Assembly (NCBI RefSeq): GCF_003254395.2
Contig: NC_037646.1
Location: forward strand, 9,888,381 to 9,952,380
Reading direction: 5' to 3'
Source: Apis mellifera
Lineage: Eukaryota; Arthropoda; Insecta; Hymenoptera; Apidae
DNA: 64,000 nucleotides
Positions within the stretch are counted from its first letter, which is position 1, and each line of letters opens with the position of its first letter. The notes beneath the pieces are model-generated. The model did not search any database, had not been told where the DNA came from, and saw only the letters and a program-made list of their open reading frames with translations. The translations under genes were made by a program, and so were the position numbers. Shown here piece after piece: positions 47,563 to 59,654 of the stretch.

Positions 47563-49325
47563 TCAGTTCGGCAACTACGATTAACAAAAGCGCCACCCGT
47601 TGTGTTGCATCAAATTCGCCGCATTAACGTTGTTTAAACACCGCTCGAGGAGGTGCGAAACGATCAACGGGGATGAGGTGGAAAGAAGAAGGCGTCTGAT
47701 CGTCGAGAATCTTGTAACCTTTCTTACCGTGAACGTTAGCTGTTGCGAACGAAGCAAGAACGAAGGGGTGAAGTTTAATTGATTTCCCCTCCTCGTTCAT
47801 CGACGTTTATCTCTCGTTCGTAAAATGAAATAGCGAGATGCGGTGTTGGAGCTTTCGTTCTACCGTGATAAAAAGGAGGAGAAAGGAGTGGTCGTTGGCG
47901 GAGAAGGGGGGCCGAAGAATTTTGGCTTCCGGTCAGAGGTTATGACTTCGAATACCGTGAAGGTTTGTTGTTATATATTGGGTAGAGGTAAGAATTTCAT
48001 ACCCTTGCGTAATTTCGCCCTTTACGCTATGAAATTATGCTAAATATGGCTAAATTGGATAAAACGATTGGAACGAAAATATTAATTAGCTTTTACATCC
48101 ATAATGTAAAAAAGAAAAAGAGGAAAAGGAGAATGAAAGAAAGAGATTTCATCCTATCGATGGAAATTTGAAATCAAAGAAGAATATTGTAAATCAAAAG
48201 AACGACGATCTTAAATAGTTGTAATTCAATTTGCACACACAACTTTATAAAAAAAAGTTATATTCGCGAGAAGTTTTTAATTCGGGAAGCTGTGTTCTTT
48301 CGCGGCAATCGCGTGCAAAAAAGACTGTCGAAAAATTTAATTTTTGCAGCAGGTTGAAATTTCAGATTTTCCCCGAGCGTGGATGAAAATGAAACATGGA
48401 TGCGCTCGATTCCCGCCGCCATAGCCGTCTCGTGGCTGTCGAAAGAATTTCGAATGTCTGTTGATACACACCTGGCTGATACGTAAAACGAGCTCCTGCG
48501 GGAAGCTCGAGAATTTCGTGTTTTTCGAACTCCGCGTTGGACGAGAACCGCGATTCAACGAGCAGTCCAAGCTGCAACCGTTAACTACACACAGGGATGC
48601 TTCCTCCCTGTTGAAAAGTGTCCGCGAATCCTGAAATTAGCCCGTGCATACACGTATATATTCCGGTTGTCCCAAAAGTTCTGGCTGGATTGCAAGAAAA
48701 AGCTTTATCGGGAGATAAAAGAAAGCCGTTAAATATTTTTACAACGAGTGCAACATGTTCCAGAGTTTCGACACCGGGATTTAAATACACCCGGAGTGAA
48801 ACACTGCCGTATATATCGAAATCCTTTTTTCTTTTTTCTCTTTTTTATTTTTTTTCGAGTTTTTTTTCAATTTTTATCTCGACACCGTAGCACCGAGCGT
48901 AAATTAGGATTTTTCCAGAATTGTAGCGTTTCTTCATCAGTGTGTCGTCGTTTCCAAAGTAAGGATTTAATAATTATCGTTTAAAAACCGTTTGGGATAT
49001 ATAAATTATCAAGATTTTATAAAGGTATTTAACGTATTTTATACGTTGTTAAGTATCGCGGGGAGAGAAGAATTTCGTCCGGGAAGCGTGATAGCGCGAG
49101 GGCAGAAATAAATTAAACATTAGAGGAAGGATTCATTTAAACTTCAGGCTGGCAACTAATCTACGGGCTATACAAGTTTGAATTGCATCTAATTACTGTT
49201 ACTCGAAGGATTACGTGTTACGTATGCCTTCAGACTGTTGAGACTTGTTATTAACTCGTTACGCTTGTGAATAATATTATGTTTCTAAGATTGTTTGAAA
49301 TGCTAATTGTGCTAAATTTGGAACG
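47563..49325 (+). ncRNA. Candidate three-exon transcript (coding status unknown)
   Basis: The model uses an initiator-like TCAGTT at 47563, exon 1 to about 47987 with donor AGAG/GTAAGAAT, exon 2 at 48919-48958 (acceptor GATTTTTCCAG, donor CCAAA/GTAAGG), and exon 3 at 49148-49325 (acceptor TTTAAACTTCAG, donor AACG/GTAAGA). Four good splice sites fall in the right order on one strand. Exon 1 holds a 60-codon frame that starts at ATG 47600 (CCIKFAALTLFKHRSRR within it) and ends at 47782. Exon 3 has stops in each frame. The transcript is therefore more likely noncoding or UTR. Any of the exons may be chance. Confidence 0.2.
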
Positions 49326-51482
49326 GTAAGAATACTTGTTGTCAAGAGGAATGTATAATTTATGACCGTTGGAGTAGCGCTGCTATGGAATTTTGTATTT
49401 TTTATAAATATAAATACAGGCGAGGAGGAGAAAAGAGTCTAAAATGAGAGAGAATTTGTTTTTATCCTCCTAAATTTCATAACGAGCGTGTACTTTACTT
49501 TTGGATATTTTCTGCTATATTTGCATACCATTTGCATCCTGTATATTTTTGCGCACTCGAATTCTCCATAAATGCATGAACATCTGAATGATGAATAATT
49601 GAACCGGTGTTAATAAAAGACAAACCTCATCGTATTCATCGGATGCGTTTCGAGTTTGCGTTATTCATCGACAAGTGAACCGATTTGGCTAAATTTTCTT
49701 TTTTTTTTTTTTTTATAAAATCTCGTACGTTTCAACAACAATATATTCGACGATCTTAAGATGACCACGTACGTTTGGATAAAAGTTTAAACTATCACTT
49801 TTTTGCACTCCTCCTCGCAAAAACCATAGAAACCATCTTCGTTACGAAATTGGCAAATCGTCGTCCGATTGTAACAAAGGCAACACCTTCCGCTTTATTT
49901 TCCAGTTCCCAGTTTCCAAACAATCGTAACGCAACGATCTGTAAATAAACGAGAATTGATATCGTGTTGTCCTACAAGATTTGTATCCTTGCGACAATCT
50001 TGACAAGTTCTTCAACCGAAGGACAAACCAAACACGTTTCGTTCGAGCAATGCTCGTCAGAGAAAACGGAAGTTTACTCGCCTCGACGGACAACCGTACC
50101 GTCTCCCTTCCCTTTTCACTCGAAAATATCGATATCGAACACAACTGGATACACGCGAGAAAGAATCGAGATCGAGTTTGTTGTTAACAAAAATCCATCC
50201 CCTCCCTCTCCCTCCCGACATTTTTCCAATCTAGGACCACGAATCTTGTCCAAAGGGATTTCATCGTTTCCCCCCGAAGAAGATCTTAATCGACGGAAAC
50301 GGAAGAAAGCGGAATCTCAATTAAACCCCGACAATCGAATCTCCGCCGCGGAACAATTATCCGCTGCGGGACATATTTCATCAATCGTAGCGATTACCGT
50401 CTCCCTTCCAACCTCCTCCCCCTCCCGCTGCTTCTTTGATATATTACCGCTCGACGGACAAGTGATATTTCCAACCCAACGCGAGAAAAGCGATCGTGAC
50501 AATTGGAAAGAAAAGACCGATGCTACCGATTAACTTCCATTCAAACCGTGTCCCACGTTTCCAAGCGAGAAGTTGGGATGGATAGAGATCCAAGGGATGA
50601 GGGATAGCGAGTGTAACGAATGACCGGTGTAATAATCGATAACGAAGCCCGATCGCCCGATATCGGGCAACAATCTGACGGCGAGAAAAAGAATCGAGCC
50701 AACTTCTTCCTCCCCGCGAACCGATAACGATAATGACCGGCTTCCACCGTGATCTTTCTTTAAGGACGAGTAACGAGTACGTATAACGCCTACCACACGA
50801 GATATCGGCCATACACGAGATAATCGCGCTGATTTAAGACCGCGCGCTTCCGACCACGCGCGTAGGAAAACACTTGGGTGTTAGGCACACGCCTGGCAGG
50901 TGGTATGCGAGGAGGGTGGGTGGTTGTGTGGCGTGTTCCTCGGTAATATTGGGTAATTTGCCGTAATTTCCTGCGCCTCCTTCGTCGAAACGCAGGACGC
51001 ATTTGTTTGTCATCATCTATTTTTCCTCCCGTTTTCTGACGTCTTCAACAACGGCCATGTTATTTCGTTATTCTCGAACCAACTCGGTACGATTACCTTT
51101 CTCGTATTTTTTTTTACGAGCAATTTTCCATTCTTCTTCCTCCTCGGAAGTTGTTTTTTTTTATGGATATATTATACCTGGAATGAATTTTTTCGTTGAT
51201 CTCTTTTTGTTCTTCTGGAAATGAAGTTACTGATCCGTGGAATCGCAAGAAAGATTCTCTCAGAAGAGTAAAGAGAATTTAAAGGAAAGATGAGATAATT
51301 GTTATGTAAATGCATACGTGGAAAGTAATGGCACCAGTTGAATTGATGCTGCAACTTTTATTTATGTTTGATTTTTTTAGAATCATCGCTTCATAAATGG
51401 GTTCCTAAGCTCTTTATATATGTAATCTTATGAGATATGGAATAATATATTGTTAAATAGCTAGATTTTTATCTCAAATTAG
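49326..51482. other. No supported gene
   Basis: AT-rich to about 49850, then CpG-rich. The 189-codon frame at 49964-50533 (plus) is Ser/Pro-rich, overlaps three open frames on the minus strand and has no recognisable domain. Nothing repetitive except short poly-T runs (near 49699-49714). Confidence 0.5.
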
Positions 51483-52177
51483 ATTGTGATCTGATCGCCA
51501 GTTGGACATCTTCAGCGTTAGTCCGAGTTTGACAATCGTAGGAATAGAAATATTATTTTCAAAGCTTTTGCGTTTTGTAAGCATGGAATACGATAATGAA
51601 ATTAGTTCAAGTGAGAAGAAGGTGAGTTTGATTTTTCGTTATTGAATGACGAAATTACTTCTATTCGTAAAGAAATTAACGATCGAGAAAGCAATGATAA
51701 ACATGGAGATGAAATAAGAGGCATAAGAAAAATAATAGATAGCGAATGTGAAAGCAATAACAGAAGACACAGAAAATTCCAAAATGGATAAAAATTGGAA
51801 AATACAGCAAAGAATACAATTTGTACCCAGCACAACCACAATATCTTCGAATATAAATGAATCATTACATTTTTTTTAAACTATCTTTCACTAATAAACT
51901 TATTAATGAAATAGAACGAAAAATACTATTCGCTCTGACAAACCTAGGATGCATCTCGGTAATTGCTTCATAAAATATCTCACGAAACAACAATACAGAC
52001 TTTAATATTCAATAAATCTTTCTTCTTTATACGTAAAGATAAAATATTAAAATATAAAACTTTTATGCGTCAATTTGTGCGGAATCGTAAATCAGCTGTA
52101 AAAAATTTCACCGAACGCGTTCGAATCGTCCAGACTTGTTGGTTCGAACGAGCGAAAAAGGCTTGGAGTGCAAAGGG
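51483..52177 (+). mobile_element. Degenerate piggyBac-like transposon relic
   Basis: The right end reads, on the minus strand, TTAG then CCCTTTGCACTCC. CCCTTTGCAC-type termini beside TTAA are typical of piggyBac-like elements; here the flanking tetranucleotide is one base off TTAA. A subterminal 8-bp inverted repeat (CGTTCGAA at 52118-52125, TTCGAACG at 52143-52150) fits the family. Inside lies the start of an acidic reading frame (see 51583-51791) in AT-rich, CpG-poor sequence unlike the surroundings. No matching left terminus was found, and most of a normal 2-3 kb element is missing. The left boundary is approximate. Assignment to piggyBac is inference from the terminus and the acidic N-terminus. 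Confidence 0.4.
51583..51791 (+). pseudogene. Broken acidic N-terminus of a transposase-like protein
   Basis: ATG at 51583 in good context opens MEYDNEISSS. A one-base shift at about 51611-51622 then leads into a frame containing EGEFDFSLLNDEITSIRKE and further Asp/Glu/Ser-rich residues, which stops at 51789-51791 (TAA). A second in-frame segment of about 22 codons follows, to a TGA at 51858-51860. The run of D, E, S and N residues resembles the disordered acidic N-terminus common in piggyBac-type transposases; the catalytic domain is absent. An alternative reading is a tiny first coding exon, because MEYDNEISSSEKK is followed exactly by AAG/GTGAGTTT, a near-perfect donor. The coherent second frame makes a frameshifted relic more likely. 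Confidence 0.4.
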
Positions 52178-52667
52178 CTAATCATTTCTCGAAGGAAAAA
52201 AAAAAAAAAGAAAAAAGAAAACATTCGCATTACATCTTCTCTGCTCGACGACGTTGTTCACGAGTCGAGTGCGTAACGGTGGTACATCGCGTAACGACCT
52301 ACCCGATCAATAATCCATCCGGCGTAGATGCGAGATAACGAAAATTGTAAGCGCCTCGTCGAACTTTTATACGGGGGCAGGTCTCGAGGCAGGTGACTAG
52401 CCTGCTCGTGTGTCGCTGTCGACGACGATACGAGGATACGCGAGTTCCGCATCACGAGCATGGTAGTCGCGTATCGATTTAACGATGTGGATCAGCCGCC
52501 ACGACGCGCTACGAGCTACTGCCGTTGGAATTTATGGTCGACGCCGTATGGGGGACGCACACCCGATTAAGTTTGTCGAGCATGCTCGTGTGGAGCGACG
52601 TAAGCTGTCGCGGTTATTAACTTTCCTTTTCGCGTCGTAAACGAGAAGAAATTTTTCTATATTATCG

Positions 52668-52705
<38 letters not shown>

Positions 52706-55100
52706 AACAAGAGCATTATCGATAAAACTAGTACGTAATTCCTCGCTCGCGAAAAAGTACACTCCACTCTGTTTATAATGCGCGGATATCGGGCGCATTA
52801 TATTCGATGCGATATTACAGAGGTTGATGTAGCTTTGATAGAATGCGAGGACGAGTGGTCAAACGAGCGCAAAAGTAATCTCGGCAATCTCGTTTCTCTC
52901 CCTCTCGTATCGGCTTTCCACCGCCGACCCTTGACCTTAATCCTCCCTCTTCGTTTAAAATTACCATGTTTGCGTATTTTTTATCAATCCGTTCCCACGC
53001 GATGGAGAACGAAGAGAGAAGATGACGTGCAACGAGAGAAGCCGGCGCTTCGAGAAGCCGGAAATTCGTCCCTCTCGTGTAACGTTTAACGTCTTCGAAT
53101 AACGCATCATTATTTCCCCGAGCTATGGAATAAAAGTTTGGATATAATTTTTCGAACGACGGCAACAAGATGGTTAAAGGGGAAAATCGTAAAGAATTTC
53201 GATTTCTTCTGGAATGTTTGGGAGGATCGGGAGAATTATCAAAGAGATGGAAATTTTTATCAGGGGAAATTTCCTACGTTACGTGGAATCTTCGAGATGA
53301 TCGGGAGAAATTTCAATTCGAGAATTTCAATGTTACCAAGAACCGTGCGGAGATCTTTTCTCTTGAGTTCGGAAAAATCTCGAATTTTATTCCATGATTT
53401 AGTGAAAGAAATGGGACTTTTATTGTCATCCCCGAGATTAGGTGGCTCGCAGGAGATTTGAAATTTCATATAACTCGTCGTAAAGGAGGGACCAACCAAA
53501 AACGAGTTCTGGAAATCTTGTGAAGAGAGAGAGAGAGAGAAAGAGAGCGGAAGGGACAAACCACGAGCATTCCTCTTGGAATCGTAAATAACTGATGGCA
53601 CGCGTAATCCAGTGAACCTTTTCCCAGATAGCTTTTCAAAGATATTAGATGGCGTCGTTACACGATTCAAGAGCGTAGCTGGCTAGAAACGACCGAGTTA
53701 CCCCGGATAGTCCTTCGATATCCTTTCGCTCCAGGCGTGGAGGCGCAAACTCCTCCACACGCACGATGTGGAAACTTCCGCGTGGAAAATCGGCCAATAG
53801 ACGCATACCGGTGAAATTGAGTCTGAACTGATTAAAGGTTATGCGCGTCTTGGCGTGAAATTGAATCACAAGTAATGAAACGTTACAGTTATAAAGAGGG
53901 ACGACGAACTGAACGTGAAACGTTCCCCCAATTTTCACTGTCCAATTAGTTATTTCGCAGTATCGAATTTTACACGATTTCTTTTACCTATATACGTATG
54001 AGCGATGTTTAATGATCTTTAAAAATGGAACGAGATGAGAAGAGTCGATGTAGAAAACAACTTACGAATCACGAATTAAACATTTTTTCCCCTTTACATT
54101 TAAATCTTTCATAAATGCACAAACATCTTCGATCTAATTACGAGAAGATTATAATCGTAATTCGTATAAAGTTTGAAAAGAAAACGGTTCGTTTTACCTT
54201 CGTATTTTAATTAATCTATAAAGCTTCTGTTAACGAATTGAAAATGAAACGGATAATAAGGAGAAAATACATGGTGACAAACGCGCGAATTTTCTCCATA
54301 AAAATTCACTCGTCGTATCAACAATCATAAATCGATTTCCAACCGAATCGGCACGGATGAATAATCTTTCGATACGTAGCTCGAACTCGTCGAGTAATAC
54401 GTAGGACGAATACGTTACGAAGCACGCGTGTTCAAGAATCTCGACCATCCGTGAATCCATCAGCTTAACGGTATAAATGAATACGGTACTTGACGCAACT
54501 TCGAATGCATTTGCTTTCGAAGTTGCCGCAATCTCCGGGACCCTGGAAGACCTGGATGGCTCGGAAAACTTGGTTGGAAGTAGTAGTAACGCAGACAGAC
54601 GCGCGGTATTAATAAACACTAGATCTACTTCGATTCCCCCCCAAGTTTGAACGCGTATTATACCGATTCGAGCATACTTAAACGCTTAAATTTCGACAAA
54701 CTTGCGTTACGAGGGTTGGTGAAATTTCTCTAAATCTCGTTTCAGAGATCTTTTAAGAAAATCGAAAGAATCGCGATGCTTTACTTTACGTCGGCTCGAC
54801 TTCGAAAAACCGAAGTTTGGAAAGTTCGAATTCGATGGATTTTCGACGAGTAATGCGACGAACGATTCGAGGCGTTTTGGGTCCATCGTTGACAATGGGG
54901 GATGGGCGACACACACGCACTCACACAAAGGGCAATGAGACGCGCGTGGAATCAAGTGACAATAGACGCGGCTGGAAATTGAGTTGGCACTGATTAGACA
55001 TTGCGGGCGTGCCGTCATGCCGCGACGGTTCGTTGGAATCCGCTCCGGCATACTCGGCAACTCCAATTCCACCTTCAACCTCCGACCGATATTATCCCTC
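52178..55100. other. No supported gene
   Basis: The only clear feature is the poly-A tract at 52670-52703. The frames at 53138-53670 are open on both strands and match no family I know. (GA)n lies near 53525-53547. Confidence 0.5.
52670..52703. repeat. Poly-A tract of 34 bases
   Basis: An uninterrupted A run, the longest in the window, in ordinary sequence. There is no retrotransposon body 5' of it and no clear target-site duplication, so it is taken as a simple homopolymer. Confidence 0.9.
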
Positions 55101-56100
55101 ACTTTAGATCAACCTACCGTTTCCACTTCCTTCTTCCACCTCCCAATTTCGCGCCATCCAGAGACGAACTGTGTCTTTCAACAACTCCTGACTCTTCTTC
55201 TTCCTTCTTTTTCTTTTCCTTTTCCTTTTTTTTTTATTAATAAACACCAGTAGAATAACCGTGGATGTATATTTATACACATGATAGTGCAATTTATACT
55301 CTACTTTAGATCAACCCATTTTCAACTTCCTTTCTTCCATCTCTCAATTTCGCGCCATCCAGAGACGAACTGTGTCTTTCAACAACTCCTGACTCTTCTT
55401 CTTCCTTCTTTTTCTTTTCCTTTTCTTTTTTTTTTTATTAATAAACATCAGTAGAATAACCGTGGATGTATATTTATACACATGATGATGCGATTTATAT
55501 TCTACTTTAAATCAATCTACCGTTTCCATCTCCTTCTTCCACCTCCTAATTTCGCGCCATCCAGAAACGAACTGTCTTTCAACAACCCCCGACTCTTCTT
55601 CTTTCTTTTTTTTCTATTTCTTTTTTTCTTTTATTAATAAACACAGTAGGATAATCATGAATGTATATTTATACACATGATGGTGCAATTTATATTCTAC
55701 ATTAGATTAACCAACCGTTTCGAACTTCCACCTTCTTCTTCCATCTCCCAATTTCGCGCCATCCAGAGACGAACTGTGTCTTTCAATAACCCCCGACTCT
55801 TCTTCTTCCTTCTTTTTCTTTTCTTTTTTTTTTTATTAATAAACATCAGTAGGATAACCAGTAGGATATATATTTATACACATGATGATGCAATTTATAC
55901 TCTACATTAGATCAACTTACCGTTTCCACTTCCTTCTTCCACCTCCCAATTTCGCGCCATCCAGAGATGAACTGTGTCTTTCAACAACCCCCTCTTCTTT
56001 TTCCTTCTTTTCCTTTTCTTTTTTTTTTATTAATAAACACTAATATAAGGATAACCGTGGATATATATTTATACACATGATGGCGCAATTTATGCTCTAC
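55101..56100. repeat. Five-copy tandem array, unit about 200 bp
   Basis: Units begin with ACTTTAGATCAAC or a close variant at 55101, 55303, 55504, 55699 and 55904 (periods 202, 201, 195, 205 and about 196). Each contains AATTTCGCGCCATCCAGA, GAACTGT(GT)CTTTCAACAAC or a close variant, a CTTCTTCCTTC-type pyrimidine tract, poly-T, ATTAATAAACA and TATTTATACACATGAT. The copies differ by scattered substitutions and small indels, and the array ends abruptly at about 56100. On the minus strand every unit carries TATAAATA. On the plus strand each has AATAAA. The frames across it (for example 55104-55292 minus) are not convincing genes. Confidence 0.95.
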
Positions 56101-58725
56101 GTCGTTTTCGAATGGCAAAGACGAGGAATAATCGAAAGCGGAGGAAATAGTTTCAAATGGGGGAGAGCGTATATTTTATCCGCGCGCATAATGGGGTATG
56201 ATTTCATTTCCGGCGGGTAGAAAAGTTGGCCCGCTACAGGGGGTTCGTATATTACGGCAGAGGTAGACGCATTCTTTACGAGAGAGGGACGTATTACCGG
56301 TTTATGCATCGTCATGAATAAGCGTGTCGCACAGGCTCGGGTAAAGGCTGGTGCACGCGTTTCACGGAGGTTGGCCAGAGCGATCATAATTTTCCTTCCG
56401 ATATTCTCTTCTTTGTTAGTCGCGCACGTATACGCGTACATTCGCGTTTTATTCGCAAACTTTTACGGCTACTAAGCCCGAACGTTAGCACCGATAGACA
56501 CCCAGGTAATTTCAAATGCGTATATTGTAACCCGATACAAAATGTTAGGCAAACTCGTATATCGAATATTGTCGGGTCGAGATTTAAATACTCGGTCTCG
56601 GTTACCGTACCCGGCCACGGTGTCTCTCTCTCTCTCTCTCTCTGTGATATTTGTGAACCGTATTTGCATGTTCGCATGTTCCCATTCGCGGCCACGAGAT
56701 ATGCATGCGCGCTGCCATGACAAGCGCGGCTTTTTATAACAGTTTAAACTCCCTCCCCTCTCTTCCTTCCCGTGTGTGCATCTGGTATTCTACGCGCGAG
56801 GGGGGTAAAAAAAAAGGAAAAAAAGAATTAGAGAACCCCTTGCGGGGGGAAACATAACGCGACAAATCGAACGACGCGACTCGTATAGAAATTGATCGTG
56901 TGTTAAAATAAAGAGGGAGAGAAATAAAAAAAAATAACCCCTCCCTCGAACCATCATTTTACATCGTTCGTGATTAATACTTCATTGATCGGCAATGTTT
57001 TCCAACGTTTGTTTACGTTATAACACGCGATCGACGCGCGTTTTTTTCCCCCCTCTCCAGCGCAGGCAATAATATCGTATAAAGATGAAACATTCCCATG
57101 AATTTTCCAACGAATTTTTCTGGCTGGCAAATCGGATGGAGACCGATTATTTTTTTAAATATACATCGAACGTTTTTCCAAAATATCGAGGGAGAGAGGG
57201 AGGGAGAGGGTTACATTTACGAAATGACAGTTGCGAAGAAAATATTATTAGTACCATATCCGGTTTGGTACAAATTCCATATATACATATTTCGCCGACA
57301 ATCGTTAATTTCTCCATCACCAATTTTCATGATCGCGCCTTAACCGTGATTTCGTGATTCGAGCAATTCGTTCGCGATATGGAAAACGCAAGAGTCGGTG
57401 GGAAGTTTGGGCGACCACGGGGGATAAGATAACCCTACAGGGTCGAACCCGTTATGCCGATAACGAAAATCCGTTTCCGTAAACCAATGTCCTCTTCCTC
57501 CCCCCTCCAGCCATCCCCTAAGGGGGATAGCTATGCATACTACATTTCAATCCTTACGGGGGGATTACACGGATTTGTGCTCTCCACCGGTAAAGCTCAC
57601 TATCCATCTCCATTTCGACTTTCTACACGTCGATACGTTAAATATTTTTCATATTCGACGAAGAATCGAGGAGGTTACTAGATGTTATCAGATATCTCGC
57701 TGACTTTAAAAATATTCCGTTTTTATCCCGATTCGTGGCACGTATACGCGTGCAGATACACTTTATTGGATAGATTTAGTAGACGGTATTCCGTTTCTCC
57801 TTTTGTGTGCACGTGTCTCTCCTCGTATACACTCTCTCTCTTCTTTGATGTAAACTAAGGTAGTAGTAAATAACTCGGCTAAATTCCTTTGATGTTACGT
57901 GAATTTGTGAACATCCGACGACAACAAGATCGACTTGGACTTGGTTGATGTCAAAGGTAACGTTTGTCGAGAAACAGGAAAAGAAGATGTTTCGATCGTG
58001 TTGTCGCGTTACGAACGGATCATCGCCAACAATCGACAAATTCTAAATATACGACTTAAGAGAGAAGATTTAAGGATCGATCCAAAAAGAACTCGTTCTC
58101 ACTCGAAGCTTCCTCTCTATTCGGGACACGCCGAAAAACTTGGAAGAAAGGGAAGAGTGAGGGAGAAAAATCCAGCCTCCTGTACGAAAACACGAGAGAA
58201 GGGGGTGGAATGTTGCAGTGAATAGCGGGCGGCGCGACGTTCGGATTTCCTCGTATGTTTGGCGACCGTATTTTTTCCACGATGACAGTGGCGGCCCGCT
58301 AACAGAATCCCGAAACTTTGGTACCGCGCCAAATTATTATCGTCCAGTGTGCTTTACATTGTGCCCCCGATCGGGTTGCTTTCTGTAACCTCGTTCTCCC
58401 TCTCCAACCGAGTACAAAAGGGGTTACGTAAATTTTCGAATCGCTGCAATTTCACCTTGGAAAAACCTTGGGCGGGCGCCTCCTCCATCGAACGCCGAGA
58501 AACTTGAAGCATTTTCGCACATTCTGGCATTCGAGGTCCTTCGAATTTCAAATTTATCTCGATCCTGGCTTATCGCGCGCATTTTTTAGTTTAGAGGGAA
58601 ATTCGTTGTTTACAAAATTCAAGTGTCAATCACGGTGATGCACAGCTTTCGTCAATCGAGAAGAAAATGTCAATTTTTTTCTAAAAATAAATAAGATTGT
58701 TCGAAAGAAAATCGAAACGTATATA
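56101..58725. other. No firmly supported gene
   Basis: (CT)n lies near 56622-56642. At 57060 a pyrimidine-rich acceptor (CCCCCCTCTCCAG) precedes an ATG frame at 57085-57357 (MKHSHEFSNEFFWLANRM at its start), whose ATG context is good. A second overlapping frame is also open, and no promoter or polyadenylation context settles it. GC-rich sequence near 57500 shows nothing recognisable. Confidence 0.45.
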
Positions 58726-59654
58726 TTGGGTTGGCAACTAGTAAGTAATTGCGGATTTTTTTTAGAAAATCAAAGACAATTTTTTCACGGAACTAAATAA
58801 CTTTATTCTGTAATGTGTTGCCCATTTTGATCAATGACCTTTTGCCATCTTTCAGGCAGCATCATAATCCCACGTTCATAAAACTTGTGGTTTTTATTAG
58901 CAAAAAACTGAATCAGGTACGATTTGATATCATCATCATTATTGAAATTTTTACCATTCAAGGAGTTTTGTAAAGATCGAAACAAAAAGTAATCGGATGG
59001 TGCAAGATCAAGACTATATGGTGGATGTGGCAAAACATCCCAACCAAGATCCAATAATTTTTGCCAAAGATGTGTGTGGCCTTGCATCGTTATGATGGAA
59101 TACAACACCTTTTCGATTTGTCAATTCGGGCCGCTTTTCTTCAACTGCATTGTTTAATTTCGTTAGTTGTTCAATGTAGACAACAGAATTGATCGTTCGG
59201 TTGGGTGGTAAGAGTTCAAAATAGACAATTCCTTTGTAATCCCACCAAACTGATAACAAAACCTTCTTTTGATGAATATCAGTTTTTGATGTTGTTTGAG
59301 CTGGTTCACATGGCCTGCTCCACCATCTTTTCCGCTTGATATTGTTATAAACAACCCATTTTTCATCGCCAGTTATCGGTTTTAAAAATGGATCATTTTC
59401 ATTACGTTTCTTTAGCAAATCGCAGCTGTTAATGCGTTGCGTTAAATGCTTTTCTTTCAGTTCGTGAGGAACCCATGTATCGAGTTTTTGAACATAGCCA
59501 AGTTATTTTAAGTGGTTTTCAATGCATGTATGTGATACATGAAGCTTCTCTGCAATCTCACGAGTTGTACTGTGACGATCCGAATCGATTATTGCTTTGA
59601 TTAGGTCGTCATCAACTTCAACTGAAATCCGCAATTACTTAATTGCCAACCCAA
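58726..59654 (-). mobile_element. Mariner-type DNA transposon, internally deleted
   Basis: The outer ends match as inverted repeats: TTGGGTTGGCAA then AGTAATTGCGGATTT on both sides, with a two-base insertion in the low-coordinate copy. Each end is flanked by TA, the mariner target duplication. The element is 929 bp, about a quarter to a third shorter than a complete mariner of roughly 1.3 kb. The missing part lies next to the high-coordinate repeat, where the TIR runs straight into the second helix-turn-helix region of the transposase, so the 5' UTR and first DNA-binding domain are gone. The broken transposase runs on the minus strand. Termini this intact could still be mobilised by an active relative; that is inference. 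Confidence 0.95.
58803..59622 (-). pseudogene. Mariner transposase pseudogene
   Basis: Homology starts at the second helix-turn-helix (VEVDDDLIKAIIDSDRH, TTREIAEKLHVSHTC) and runs to the C-terminal KVIDQNGQHITE. Landmarks are the WVPHEL linker, the first catalytic Asp in TGDEKW (59365-59367) and the third in YSLDLAPSDY (58992-58994). Defects seen are the missing N-terminal DNA-binding part, an in-frame TAA at 59503-59505 where LK/LGYV should be continuous, and a frameshift at about 59058-59071. The usual catalytic DN pair before ARPH has also become ND (59086-59091), which moves the second Asp of the DD34D triad by one residue. Each defect alone would probably inactivate the enzyme. The family assignment is secure from these motifs; the named subfamily is not. 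Confidence 0.95.

Noticed and set aside
50444..50812. Overlapping open frames of 122, 88 and 68 codons (minus)
   Set aside because: Three frames of the same strand are open together, so the openness reflects base composition and not selection on one frame.
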